Assembly (NCBI RefSeq): GCF_019393635.1
Contig: NC_057864.1
Span: 494,157,216 to 494,221,215, forward strand
Direction: 5' to 3'
DNA: 64,000 nucleotides
From: Dromiciops gliroides
Taxonomy: Eukaryota; Chordata; Mammalia; Microbiotheria; Microbiotheriidae
The position numbers were made by a program, and so were the translations under genes. Positions 24,372-36,400 of this stretch are shown here, piece after piece. Position 1 is the first letter of the stretch. Every line of letters begins with the position of its first letter. The notes below the pieces were generated by a model that searched no databases, was not told where the DNA came from, and worked only from the letters and a program-made list of their open reading frames with translations.

Positions 24372-24640
24372 ACCCCTTAGTTATTGGTGTTGATAATAAG
24401 TCATTTCAGTCATGCCTGACTCGCTGTGACCCCATTTGGGGTTTTTTTGGCAGAGATACTGGAGCAGTTTGCCATTTCCTTCTCCAACTCATTTTACAGA
24501 TGAGGAAACTGAAGTAAACAGGGTTAAATGACTTGCCCAACATCATGAAGCTAGTAAGGCCAGATCCAAATTCATAAAGATGAGTCTTCCTGACTCAAAG
24601 CCTGGTACTCTATCTCCTACAGCACCATCTAGCTACCCCA
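24372..24640 (-). mobile_element. MAR1/MIR-type marsupial SINE, antisense
   Basis: It is recognised by cagtcatgcctgactcgctgtg, then ttgccatttccttctccaac, then cagatgaggaaactgaagta, ending at ctatctcctacagcaccatc. This is the antisense of the marsupial MIR-related family seen in sense at 25680. Confidence 0.8.
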
Positions 24641-24848
24641 TATACACACTAAAAGCATGATGGAAGTGCGAGTTCTGTCTTTGTTTCTCCAGCTTTTGCC
24701 TGCTTTTCAAAAACTGGCAAAAGGCAAGATTACAGCAGTGGTTCCTATTCAATGGTTCTCAAATTCATTAAGGGTCATCATCATTTGTGACAGTAATCCA
24801 AAGAGTTTGCATTAAAAATTCTTTTATTCATCACATAGTGTTTTAAGC

Positions 24849-25032
24849 CAAGGCTTCTTAAACCTTTTCCACTCGCAACCCCTTTTAGCCCAAGAAATTG
24901 TTACATAACCTTGAGTATACAGTTATAAAAAATAGGTATACATAACCTTTTACTGTTGCCAAATGTTTTGTGACCCCCCCCACAGTTACTCGACCCCATA
25001 TGGGTTCACTACCCACAGTTTAAGAAGCTTTA
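24849..25032. mobile_element. Non-autonomous hAT-type DNA transposon (MITE)
   Basis: About 184 bp with terminal inverted repeats. The left end is CAAGGCTTCTTAAACC and the right end, read in reverse complement, is TAAAGCTTCTTAAACT (14 of 16 match). It is flanked by an 8-bp near-identical target duplication (ttttaagc at 24841-24848, ctttaagc at 25033-25040). The 8-bp duplication and the internal cgcaacccctttt style suit a hAT/Charlie-type element. It has no coding capacity. Confidence 0.7.
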
Positions 25033-25679
25033 CTTTAAGCAACGAACTACCCAATTGTCACAGATATATTTTTCTCTACAACCTGCACATACATGCATGC
25101 ATGCATGTTTGGTTTCTTTCTGCAGTAATTTGAAACTGTCATGCACATCATGATTCTAATGACTGTGCAGCTTCTGCCTAAGCACAATGTTCTTGCAGTT
25201 CCTCAACCTGTCATCAAACTTTTCCAAACTACCACAAGGATTCCACATTCAAAGGAAAACTGATTCTCCATGAGAGTCATATGTTTGCATTCTGTCCAAT
25301 GCACCAGAGTAGCTCCCTCTGGTTCCCTCGAATCACGTGATCGAGATGTTGCAAATGTTTGCTTTCTTTCAGCACAAACGTCAGGCTGTTTGAATGCTGG
25401 AATCACTGGGCATGAGCATCACAAGCCATCCTGAAACATCCCAAGTGTTCTGCAGAAACAAACCTTAAATTTCTTCTCATTGCAACATGAAGGACGTTTC
25501 TGATTTAAATGTGTCCTCCACTTAGATTACTATTTCCCTGTCTGGTGGATTTTCAAATGAACTGGTGACTCCAAGTCATTGAAGAATTCTTTCCTTACAA
25601 AGGTTACTTTATATATAAAAACATTGTTTAAAACTATATAATACATGCAATGAAACTTGAAGGACATTTATTATTTAAT

Positions 25680-26085
25680 ATTAGGTGATACAATGGATAG
25701 ACCACTGGGCCTGGAGTCAAAAAGATTCATCTTCCTGAGTTCAATTCTGAACTCAGACACCCATGAGCTGTGTGAGCCTGGGCAAGTCACTTAACTCCGT
25801 TTGCCTCAGTTTCCTCCTCTATAAAATGAGTTGGAGAAATGACAAGCCACTCTAGTATCTTTCATTCTTTCTTTCTTTCTTTTTGTGCAGGGCAATGAGG
25901 GTTAAGTAACTTGCCCAGGGTCACACAGCTAGTAAGTGTCAAGTGTCTGAAGCTGGATTTGAACTCAGGTCCTCCTGACTCCCAGGGCTGGTGCTTTTCC
26001 CCACTGTGCCACCTAGCTGCCCCCACTCTAGTATCTTTGCCAAGAAATCCCTAGAGGAAGTCATGCAGATTTGGACTGAGTGAAC
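25680..26085 (+). mobile_element. MAR1/MIR-type SINE interrupted by a younger SINE
   Basis: The sense copy runs ggtgatacaatggatagacc ... ttgcctcagtttcctcctct ... gttggagaaatgacaagcc, is interrupted at 25863-26023, and resumes with actctagtatctttgccaag to about 26085. The nesting gives relative ages. Confidence 0.85.
25863..26023 (-). mobile_element. Marsupial tRNA-derived SINE nested in MAR1/MIR copy
   Basis: An antisense copy with a (ttct)n tail on the plus strand and head end gccacctagctgcccc. It is flanked by the 15-bp duplication cactctagtatcttt (25848-25862 and 26024-26038), so it inserted cleanly into the older SINE. Confidence 0.95.
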
Positions 26086-26929
26086 AACAACAAAATTATC
26101 TAATACAGAACTTGTCATTAACCAGTAGAAAGCAATAGAAAAGTAACATGACAAGCAATTCATTTTTGTCAATTACTTAAGCAGTTAAAAATTTAAAATG
26201 GATTTAAATCATTCAAAGAGTTTATATGATTCTTCTAGATTTTTCTACCACATATTTGTGTAAACAAACATTTTTCACTATATTGTTTTAAATCAAAATA
26301 CAAGGGGGAAAATGACACAGTACCAGATTTATGACTATTTGTCTGGTGTTAAGCAAAATATCACAAACATCTGTTCAAAAAAAAAGTTCAGCATCAAAAT
26401 AGTTCATAAATGGTTATTATATTATGCTAAACATCTTATTTATAACTTATTTTATTTAAATGTTATGCCCAACCAAATTTGCCAAGAAAATTTAATATGA
26501 AGTCTTATAGATAATAGTAAACATATATCTTGGATTACTTCTTTAACTTTTATAGAATGTCCCATATAAAATATTTATAATTATTTTAATATAAATAAAA
26601 TTTATTTTTATAATCACAATTACATAATATAAATTTTAATTTCATGTTTTGAGGGGCAAAAGTCTTCAAATACTTATTATAAGTTCTTAATGAAGAAATC
26701 TAAATGAATATTATGTGGTGTAGTGTATTAAATTACCCTAGGAGTTAATCTCACATTTTGTTGTTGTAGTTGAAAGGGGTTCACTGAACAACAAAAGTGA
26801 GAACCACTGAATTATAGCTCATAATCTAAGGGAAGAATTTAGTTTCCTCTAAGCAGAGTTATTATAATCACATAAAATGAAATGTTAACACACACCCACA
26901 ATGAGATTTAGGCTTGGGAAACATTTTAT

Positions 26930-27070
26930 ATGTTACCTAGATTAGTAGAATAACCCTCACGTTTTGCAGATGAGAAAGTGAAGACCCACAGAGGAAAGGT
27001 GACTTACTTAAGGTCACAGAGATCTGAGGCAGAGCCAGGATTTGAATGGGCACATTTGACCCAAATCCAT
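26930..27070 (-). repeat. MIR-type SINE, antisense
   Basis: The antisense MIR core (ttttgcagatgagaaagtga ... acttaaggtcacagagatct ... gccaggatttgaatgggcac) is visible. Boundaries are approximate. Confidence 0.7.
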
Positions 27071-27206
27071 TCTTTCTACCACATTTATTTGTTTAGGTTA
27101 GACAGTACAATCGTGTTAAATATATTCCACATTAGTCATGTTGTGAAAGAAAACCCAGAACAAAAGGAAAAAACACTAGAAAGAAAAAACAAAAACAAAT
27201 GAAATC

Positions 27207-27344
27207 GGGGCGGCTAGGATAAAGCACCGGCCCTGGATTCAGGAGTTCCTGAGTTCAAATCCTGCCTCAGACACTTGACACTTACTAGCTGTGTGACCTT
27301 GGGCAAGTCACTTAACCCCCACTGCCCGGCAAAAACAAACAAAC
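27207..27344 (+). mobile_element. Marsupial tRNA-derived SINE (nested, internal head deletion)
   Basis: The head reads ggggcggctaggataaagca, lacking the usual 'tggcgcagtgga' segment. Flanks are the 16-bp duplication aaaaacaaatgaaatc (27191-27206 and 27345-27360) within an L1. Confidence 0.93.
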
Positions 27345-27396
27345 AAAAACAAATGAAATCGTCTGCTTCAATCTGCATTCATAATTCACAGTTCTC

Positions 27397-27551
27397 GGGG
27401 CAGCTAGGTGGTGCAGTGGATAGAGCATTGGCCCTGGAATCAGGAGTACCTGAGTTCAAATCCGGCCTCAGACACTTGACACTTACTAGCTGTGTGACCC
27501 TGGGCAAGTCACTTGACCTCAATTGCCTCACTAAAAACAAACAAAAAAAAA
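27397..27551 (+). mobile_element. Marsupial tRNA-derived SINE (nested)
   Basis: A full-length copy with the perfect 16-bp duplication ataattcacagttctc (27381-27396 and 27552-27567). It lies in the same L1 as the SINE to its left. Confidence 0.95.
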
Positions 27552-27954
27552 ATAATTCACAGTTCTCTTTTCTGGATGTGGAGAGCATTTTCCATCATGA
27601 GTCCTTTGGAATTGTCTTGGATCATTGTATTGATGAGAAGAGCCAAGTCTATCCCAGTGGATCATCACACAATGTTGCTGTTACTGTGTACAATGTTCTC
27701 CTGGTTCTGCTCACTTCACTCAGCATCAGTGCACTTAGGTCTTTCCAGATTTTTCTGAAGTCTACCTGCTCATCGTTTCTTACAGCACAATAGTATTCCA
27801 TTACATTCATATACCTCAACTGGCTCAGCCATTCCCCAATTGATATCTATTTCCAATTCTTTGCCACTACAAAGAGAGCTGCTAGGGGTTACAAAGAGCG
27901 GCTAAGTCTGTAGCCACCGGGTCAATCATTCTGACAATCACGAGACCGTCTGTC

Positions 27955-28046
27955 TGTCTATATGTGTGTATACACATATATGTATACATATATATTCATA
28001 TATACACACATGTATATATGCACACACATATACATGTGTGTGTGCA
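27955..28046. repeat. TA/CA microsatellite with palindromic layout
   Basis: Alternating purine-pyrimidine sequence made of tgtgtgtatacacatatatg and acacacatgtatatatgcac blocks that are largely self-complementary. It forms a sharp A/T-rich border just before the PRMT2 CpG island. Confidence 0.85.
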
Positions 28047-28049
28047 AAG

Positions 28050-29700
28050 CCAAGTCCGTAGCCTCGGGGCCAACCAGCGGCCCTCGGCCCCACGCTCGCT
28101 CGTGACTCCAGGAATGGCCGAGCCCCGGGAGCTCCCACCCTTCACTCGGGAAAACTCGTCCCCCCACCCCCGCCCCGCCCCGCCGGGGGGGCAGTTTCCC
28201 CCTTTCTCCTTCTCTGAACCTCAGTACGAAACAGGGGCTGCAGGGACAGCCGAGGCCGGGGTTCGAGGAGCCTGGGCAACCTCGGGGGCTGGGGGACCCC
28301 ATCTGTGGCCCAGCAGACGTTTTCTTCCTGGTTATTCCGGGAGCGGACCTCAGGGTCCCCTTTACACTCGAGGAAACGGGGGCCCAGAGCCTGTAGGGCT
28401 CCTGGCCAAAGTCCCACAGCTGGGGGCGGGGCGGGTCTGGGCCTGCCTCGGTTTCCCCATCTGTCAAAGAGGATGCTGAGGGCCCCTCCCGCCCACAAAG
28501 CGCTTTGCAAACTCCGAAGCGCTTAAAAGAGCCCAGCCCCTCATTTGACAGACAGACGGGGAAACAGAGGCCCCCCCCCCACCCGGAGAGTTAGGTTAAA
28601 GGCGAGGAAAGTGAGGAAGCCTCCCCCTGCTCGGAGAGTGGCAGGACGGGAGGGGGAGGGGGGCGGGGAGCCCGCCCTCACGCGCACGCGTAGTCCGCCT
28701 AGGCGGAGCAATCACAACCTCACGGGATCCGGAAGAGATGGCGAGATCTGCTGCGCAAGCGCTCCTAGGAGCAGGGGGACAGAGAGGGCGGGCCGAGGGG
28801 TTGTGGGTGGAGTCTCCTCCGGAGGCCCCGCCCCAGCCTGGACCCACGCTTGCGCAGTTGTCCCCGCACTCAGGCGAGCCGGGCAAAGGCTGACTGCCGG
28901 CAGTTACCTTCTTTTCCTCTCGGGTAAGATGGGGGCATGGGAGGAAGGGGCTTCGAGGAGCCAAGCCCGGCTCCCTGAGCTTCCCCACCTGTGACAGGAG
29001 CGGGTCTGGAGAAGGGGCAGAAGAAGCTGGGGCTGCCTCAGTTTCCTCATTTGTCAAATGTGGGGAAGGGGACCCCGGCCCCTCTCTGGGCAGCCTCTGT
29101 TTCCCTGTGGATTAAATGCAGGGGCGGGGCCTGCTGGGCTCCATGGACAGAGCACCGTAAACATTTATGCGGCGCCTCCTGTGTACCCACTCGCCTGCCC
29201 TCAGGGAGCTTACCGTCAGATTGGGGAAGGGGCTTCTCCCTTAATCCCTTCCTCCGCCATCGCAACTGGCCTGGCAGTGCCAACAGTGGCGACAGTGAGA
29301 CCTCCTCCCGCCGTGATGGAGCCGCCCCTTCAGGGCAGGCCTGGTCACTTCTCACTGCGGCCACTCGGGCCGGTGGCCGGGGAGAGGCCGCCTCTGCTGG
29401 CTGCTGGCTGCCCGCTCCCTGCCGTGGCCGGCCGGCCGCTCCGGGAAGGGGCCGGGCGCCATGGAGCCGCTGCTGGTCCAAGCCCCGGCCTGGCCTCGCC
29501 CACCCTGGGCCAGCCCTGGCGTCAGGCTCTGCCTCGGGACACGCGGCCTTGGGTTCATCCGAGCTCCGAAAGTGGCCGGCCGGCCTCAGCCTTGAAAGGG
29601 GAGCCCAGCGGCCAGCAGGAAGGTGGCCCTCCGGCCTCCGTGCGATGAGAGCCCGGCCGGGCAGCTGATTCACGGGAGCGCCTCGTCCTGGGCTCGGCAT
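28050..29700 (+). promoter_or_regulatory. PRMT2: CpG island and probable PRMT2 promoter
   Basis: This stretch is G+C-rich with many CG dinucleotides, in contrast to the A/T-rich sequence to the left. It contains NRF1-like palindromes (tgcgcaagcg at about 28753, gcttgcgcag at about 28848, cgcgcacgcg at about 28681) and GC boxes (ggggcggggc). No TATA box stands out, as expected for a housekeeping promoter. A candidate non-coding first exon ends at about 28923 at the donor cgg|gtaaga. Long open frames here on both strands are CpG-island artefacts. The left part includes MIR-like sequence. Confidence 0.75.
28850..28923 (+). other. PRMT2: Candidate PRMT2 non-coding exon 1
   Basis: The donor tctcgg|gtaagatg at 28923/28924 is the best plus-strand donor in the core of the CpG island. 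It would splice to the acceptor at 30373. The 5' limit is a guess, since no transcription start can be read from sequence alone. Confidence 0.4.
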
Positions 29701-30382
29701 TCGCTGACTCGTCCTAGTGAGACAGACGACAGTGTCTCCAGGATCAGTCAGATTTGCCCGACTCCAGTCCGCGGCTTCTTTACTTGGGAGCCTTGAACTT
29801 GGCTCTGTTTGGCTAGTTTGTCCTCTCATTCTGGGAGGGGCCACAGGCTTCACCAGGCTGCTGCCCGAAGGGACCAGGACCCACAAGATGGGGGCTCACA
29901 GAGTGCACCCTAGGTCATGGGTACCAGAGGCCGTGGTTCTCCTGGGCCAAGGGTCTTGAGCTCCCCAGAACGGCCCAACACCCTCTTCTCGGGGACCCCC
30001 CCCCCCCGGACCCATTTTTGTTCTGTCAGCCCCCAGTGATGGAGGAAGCAGAAGTGGGGTCAGAGTTCCCTGCTGTCCTCGGTGCTGCTGAGCACGGGGC
30101 CTCCCACCCCGATTCAGCCGATGTGGCTCTGGGTGCCCTCCTAGAAGGAAGCCCCAGCAAGGACTGGGGAGCCAAATAATTCCAAGATGCCGTGCACGGC
30201 CAGATGGCTTTTGGCTCTCCTTGAAGAGAAGCCAGCACAGGTCTGGTTTCTTCCTTGCTTTGCTTTGGGGGGGGGGGGGGGGAAGTGGATTCACTTAGTG
30301 TAGGGCTTCGGACAGACTTCAGAATGGTGCTCCGTATAGTTAAAAACCAGGGCTTTCTCCCTTTTCTTAACAGCCAAGAGAC

Positions 30383-30472
30383 ATGAAGAAACATGAAGAG
30401 GAGGAGCCCACCAGTACCGAGCCTGGGGGGGCTCTGGCCCCTCCCCAGGGTACCGCGCCCAGGGAGCCACAG
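30383..30472 (+). CDS. PRMT2: PRMT2 coding exon 1 (putative N-terminal extension)
   Basis: After a strong acceptor (ccttttcttaacag, exon base 30374) the exon reads MKKHEEEEPTSTEPGGALAP and ends ...APREPQ at donor cacag|gtagat. The 30 codons in phase 0 run in frame into the next exon. The acidic, proline-rich sequence has no counterpart I recall in human PRMT2. It could be a lineage-specific N-terminus or an exon used only in some transcripts. Confidence 0.6.
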
Positions 30473-33400
30473 GTAGATGGGGAGCTTGGATGTTGGAGGG
30501 CCTCAGACTTAGACCGGCTGCAGGGGCTATGGAGGAAGGATGGTCCTGGGCCCCAGCTGTGCCAAGGCCTGCCACTCTGGAAAGGCCACTTCACAGAGAC
30601 CTGTGCCCAGGAGGTGGGCAATAGCCCCTCACTACAGGGCAATGGGGGAGGGAGAGCCCACACTGATGAGCTCTTGGTCTTTTGAAGTCTAGAGGCATAA
30701 ACACAGGGACAGAAATGGAGACAGAGTCAGAGACTTGTATTTACAGGCCCAGCTGTTGAGCATGTGCATATGTATCCCCCTGGGAGGGGGTTTTGTTTGT
30801 TTTTGCTTTACCAAAAAGTGCTTTCAAAATGTTTCCCCTTCCTCCATTCCTTGGATAAGGGATTCCGTCTGATTCAGAGCCCTAGGAATAATGATAACAA
30901 CTGCTCACATTTCTCTAGTGTTTGAGGTGTGCAAGGGTCTTCCATACAAAGACTCAGCGAGGGGCCGTCATTAAACCCATTTCACAGATGAGGAAACTGA
31001 GAGCAGTTCCGCAGCCAGTGTTAGGAGGAGGGATTCGAGCTTCCTGACCCCTGGTCCAGCCCTCTGGCTACAGCACTATGCTGTGCTCCTCAGGTGGGCC
31101 ACTGGGGATCAGAACAGGGATGGCAGTTGGGTAGACATCAGCCAAGACACAAGCCTGAGAGAGTGCGTCCTGAGAGGCCTTTCCCTCCATCTCCTGGCAA
31201 GCTAGGGTGGGGGCTGAGACAGTGGTCCTGGCTGCCTCCCAGAGGTGGCAAAGGTCGAAGAGGGGGAGGAAGAAGAGAGGACACAAGGAAACCATCGTCC
31301 TGAGAGATAGGCGGTGTCTGTGCCCACACACGTTGGCGACCGCATCACCCCGGGAAGATGCTGCTGATGGGGGTGACCTTCAGAAAGTCCCAGTAGAGGG
31401 GCTGCTGGTTAGGTCAGAGTGGTTTGGACCATATGTTCAGCTTACAGGATTAGAGCAAGCAGACTGTCAGTACCCATGCACACTGCAAAAGTCACCCAGG
31501 AACAGGCAACCCATTCATCAGTCAGGGCAAGGTGGAGGCCTCGGGCTTCCTCGAGGCAGATGGAAACCCGTTTGTGATAGCCCGACCCTGTGTTTGCTCA
31601 GCCAGCTGTCCTGAGCCCCGTCCAGGAGCCCGTGTTAGCCAGAAGGCTCTGCCCCAAAAGAGACGCTAAGAGAAAACCGGAAATTGTGGTGTCCACCCAT
31701 GAGCCACGCTGAGTGTGTCTGTCCTCTGGTCCTGGGGGTAGAGCCTTGAGCAGGCACCTGTCACTTAACAGGCATTTGTTAAGTGCCACCTGGATGCTTT
31801 TAGCAAGCTCAGACAACAGTGACCATTCCCTGCCCGTTGGGTCACGGTGGCTTTTATGGAATGCAGGAGGTGGGAGGGGATGGGGGGGGGTGAAATGTTT
31901 GTGCAGATGTTCTAGCCCAGCCCCCATCTTATCACCTTGGTTTGTGCAGAATATGGAAGATGCCAAAGAACAAAATGACGAAGAGCCTGTAAAAGAGAAC
32001 GCAGAGCCAGAAGAGTTTGTGGCCATCGCTGACTATGCAGCAGCAGACGAGACACAGGTAATGATGGGTGGGCCCGAGTGGGAGATCAGGCCTGGCGGAT
32101 GTGCAGGACAGGACTGTGGGGAGTGGGGGGGAGGGGGAGGGAGGAGAGACCTAGAACAGAAACAGGAAGGGTTCTCCCTCAGTCTCCTTGTCAGGAAGAG
32201 CTTCAAGGAGCCAGACTTGCTCCCATCTCCTCCTTACCAGGTCTCGACCCTGTCACCAGGCACCTGGTCATTGAAAATAGGCAGCCCTGGGTGGCAGTCG
32301 TCCAGCTGCCTGGTCTTTCCGAGGTTGGCAGGAGCCTCGTGCGTGGCTTGCGGGGCAGCCTGCTCTGAATCTTACCTGGTTCTGGGCCTGCAGCTCTGGG
32401 AATGAGGGCCGCAGAGGTGAGGCCCAGCCCCTCTGACAGCGTCCCGGCCCCCAAGATGTGAAGGTGGCCACAGACAGACACCAGAAACTGCCGGATGGAA
32501 ACAAAGGCATGCCCTGCCCAGAGCCGGGAGCTGATGCCCGGGCACAGACGACGATCCCAGCTCCGGGGAGGGCACACCTTTGTTTCCATCCGGCAGTTCC
32601 TGGCATCCTGGGATTTCCTCCGTACCTCTTGTTTTCCAGCTCAGTTTCTGCAGGGGAGAGAAGCTGCTCGTGCTGAGGCGGGTCACTGCCACGTGGTGGT
32701 GGGGTGATCGGGAGGGCTGCTGCGGCTACATCCCCGCCAGCTACGTGAGGGAGAGCTTGGAAGACCTGGAGCCTGAGGACACCTGGCAAGACGAGGAATA
32801 CTTTGGCAGCTACAGCACCCTGGTAGGGTCTTGGGCGAAGAGCCCTCTTTTCACTTCCTGTTTTCTGTCATCAGTCACAGGTGGGTGGCATGTGCGGCTC
32901 CACGGAGGGCCGGCATCCACGGGGGTGTCCATTCCTTTAGAAACTCCACTTGGAGATGTTGTCAGATCAGCCGAGGACAGCCGTGTACCACCAAGTGATC
33001 CTGCAGCACAGAGAATTTCTGGAAGATAAAGTGATTTTGGACGTTGGCTGTGGAACTGGGATCCTCAGTCTCTTCTGCGCCCATTATGCACGACCCAGAG
33101 CCGTGAGTAAAGAGCCCTGCTGCCCACCGGGCAGAGCCTTGTGTCTGGAAGGAGGAAGCCCATTCAGCCAGCAGACACTTGTCACACACCCCTTTCTGGG
33201 CATGAGACCCTGACCTCCCAGATGGGCACTCCCCTTCTCAGGCGCAAATGGGTAGTCTTAGCAGAGCATCGCCTGGGGTGCTGAGTGACTGGATCTGGGG
33301 TCACGCAGCCCCTGTGAGGAGGCAGAAGGCGGGCCTAGAAACGAAGGCCCTCCCTTCCCTCAGTGCCCTGCGTCTCCTCCGTCAGAAAGCCTTGTACCAG

Positions 33401-36400
33401 TGCTAGAAGAGGGGGCTACTGAGGTCCCTGTGCCCACAGGCCAGGCTTCTACACATGGGGGTCAGGATTGAGAATGGTAGGAATGGGAAGGGGCCTCAGA
33501 GGCCTTCCGCTCTGGCCCCCAGACTCCAGGGGCCTCCACTAAGGGAGCTTAGTGATTTGCACACCGTGGCCCGGCTCTTCTTCTACTCTTTTATCCTCAC
33601 AAAACCCCATGGAGGTAGGCAGTGTGGTGATTGTGCCCATCTTATAGATGAGGCACACAGAGGTGCCGGGATTGTCTACCTGTAGTCATACACAGTCACT
33701 AGTAGCCGAGTATCCTTAACCATTAGGGATGATGTGTCCCGGGGGGAGCCACAGGGGCGGCCGGGCCCCTCGGGTCCTGCTGTGATGTTCATGCATGGCC
33801 CACGTCAGAGGTGGCAGACCCCCAGGGGAGGGCTGAGCAGTGAGGTGCCCTTCTCCATGTCCGCAGGTCTATGCCGTAGAAGCCAGCGAGATGGCTCAGC
33901 ACACCGAGCAGCTGGTGCTGCACAATGGCTTTGCAGACACAATCACCGTTTTCCAGCAGAAGGTGGAGGACGTGGCCCTGCCAGGGAAGGTGGATGTGCT
34001 GGTGTCGGAGTGGATGGGCACGTGCCTGCTGGTGAGGGTCAGCCCAGGGAGCGAGTGCAGGCCTCGGCCCCCCCTCAGAAGCCTCTGGGCCCCCCGGGAG
34101 CAGAGGGAGGGGGGAGCATCCCTGCTCGCCTCGCCAAAGCCCCTGCCTGTCATTTGTCAGACTACAGCATCCTGGGGTCAGAGATCTAGACCCCCAAGGC
34201 TGTCAGGCCAGGAAACAGGCCCAGAGAGGAGCCATCAGAGACTCCTCGGGGGCCTGAGGTTCCCAGCACCCGCTCGATCAAGGCTCCTTGATGAGCCTCA
34301 GAGGGGGCAGTGTGTTCGAGCTGGCCTGGACCCCAGAGACAAGCTCAGAGACGGCTTGGACACAGGGGAAGGGGCCGGGGCCTTGCAGCCCCCCAGGGTG
34401 GCCGACCGTGGAGTCCACGATCACTGCCTCAGTTGTGTTGTCTTCCCTCCCTCTGTAGTTTGAGTTCATGATTGAATCTGTGCTCTGTGCACGGGACAAG
34501 TGGCTGGCCCCCAACGGGGTCATTTGGCCAACCACGGCTGCCATCCACCTTGCCCCCTGCAGTGCTGAGAAGGACTATGACCGCAAAGTCCTCTTCTGGG
34601 ACAACGCCTACGAGTTTGACCTCAGCTCTTTAAAGTGAGTGGCCCCCAAACAAGCTCCCCTTAAAGCCAACCAGGCCTGGCACATGGCCCCTTAATAATC
34701 TGATGGAAAACGCAGAAAATCAGATCAGGACGTTCAAGTGCGTGTCTGTGATCAGCTGGCCGGGGCACACACTGAGATAGGGGAGCTGGCCCAGAGGCAC
34801 AGGGGCCACCAGGCGGCCTGGCACAGAACCCCAGCCAGGAGATGAAAGCATCGTCAGTGCTGCTCATCTGCTAGTGCGACGTGTCCCTGCTCAGGAGGGA
34901 AGGAGCCACTTGGAATGGCTTTGTGTCTTCTTGTCCGGGCAAAGAGGCAGCAGACCTGGGTTCAGATCCTGCTCCTGCGACTTAACTTCCTGTGTGACCT
35001 TAGGCAAATCTAAGGCCGTCCAATGGGTGGCCTCTGAGCTCCTTCCCAGCTTCAGAGAGGGTGCTGTGAGGCTTCCCCGGGCCACTCTCCAGGGGTGTTC
35101 TTCAGGACCATCAGCATCTCCCCCTTCATCTTTGTCTCTACCCTGCGTTTCCTTGGGTATCCTTCGGCTTTTGTCTGCCTCCCCTGTGAGGCTACTTCTC
35201 TTTCTGTCTGTCTGTCTGTCTGTCTCTCCCTCCCTCCTCTCTCCTTCCCCCTTCGTCACCATCATCATCATCCAGGGGCTTTCTTGTGCTCATCCTTTGG
35301 GGATGAGACTGAACAAGTGATCCCTCCCAGATCCCTTTGGATCTGAAGGCTTCCGTCTCTCTCTGGGGGAAGTCACAGTGGGTTTTCCCCTTGGGTTGGA
35401 CCACATTTGGGGGTGCCCATTGCAGCCCAGCCTGTGTCTGGGGCGTTTGGCCCCTCGGGCCATGGCCACAGTTGGGCTGTGAGATGAGCCACTCGCTCCC
35501 TCACCTCTCCTTGGTGTTCAGGAAAAGTTGGTGGTCATGAGTGGGCGTGTGGCTGTCTGTGGAACCCAGTCCCATCCTTGCAGGGGAACAGATCGGGGAG
35601 AGATGAGGGAAGGGGGTGGGGGAGACTGTGAACAGAGGCCGGGCATCGTCCACGAGTGGGCTGAGGAGGCCCACCTGCTCTTAGAGCACGAGGCCAGTCG
35701 GCCACGCTTGTTGGCCCCCGCGTCCCATGTCTGAGAGGGGCAGAGCAGGAAAGCCCCGACTCTGAAAGGAGGCTTCTTAAGCACAGACCTGACTTAGAAT
35801 TTTTGAGGAGAGAAGCAGAGACTTGGAGGGGCCAGCCCTGGCGCTTTGCCAAAAATGCTTCCCACCAGCTGTTTCTCTCCGGCTCACCTGTGCCCTAGAG
35901 CCTGGCTCTAGCTGTGGGTAGCAGGGGCACCCCGCTTTGGGGTATGCAGAGGGGTATGCAGAGGGGCAGGCGCTGCCCCTGGACTGAGCTGGGTCCCTTT
36001 GAGAAGGGAGGGGACACCTGCTGGGGCAGATGAGGATGGCAGAGCTATGACCTGATCCAGGCTCTTTCTTCCCCCTTGACCAGATCGTTGGCCATCAGGG
36101 AATTTTTTGCCAAGCCCAAGTACAATCATATTTTGGAGCCCGAAGAGTGCCTTTCTGACCCATGTCCTGTCTTCCATTTGGATATGAAAACCGTGCGGAT
36201 CCCGGACCTTGAGGTGAGAGCGAGGCAGCTCTGCCCTAGCAGCTTACTCTGCCCAGGGCCCCTGACATGTCTGCAGGAAGCGCCCCCCCCACCCAAGGTC
36301 GGCCTCGCGTGCCGGCCTTTTCACCCACCCCAGGCTCGTGGCAGGCCTGGGGGCCTTTGCTACAGCCCTCTGGTTCCTCCATTCCGTGCTGCCCAAATCC

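Larger units (their letters stand above)
27085..27890 (-). mobile_element. L1 LINE fragment, antisense, carrying two nested SINEs
   Basis: The L1 3' UTR and ORF2 C-terminal sequence (cattagtcatgttgtgaaag ... gttctcctggttctgctcac ... tattccattacattcatata) is split by SINEs at 27207-27344 and 27397-27551. It is otherwise collinear with the L1 copies at 20814 and 22611. Confidence 0.88.

Noticed and set aside
28991-29886. ORFs of 225 and 279 residues in the PRMT2 CpG island
   Set aside because: G+C-rich sequence lacks stop codons. The peptides are Pro/Ala/Gly/Arg-rich with no recognisable domain, and both strands are open.
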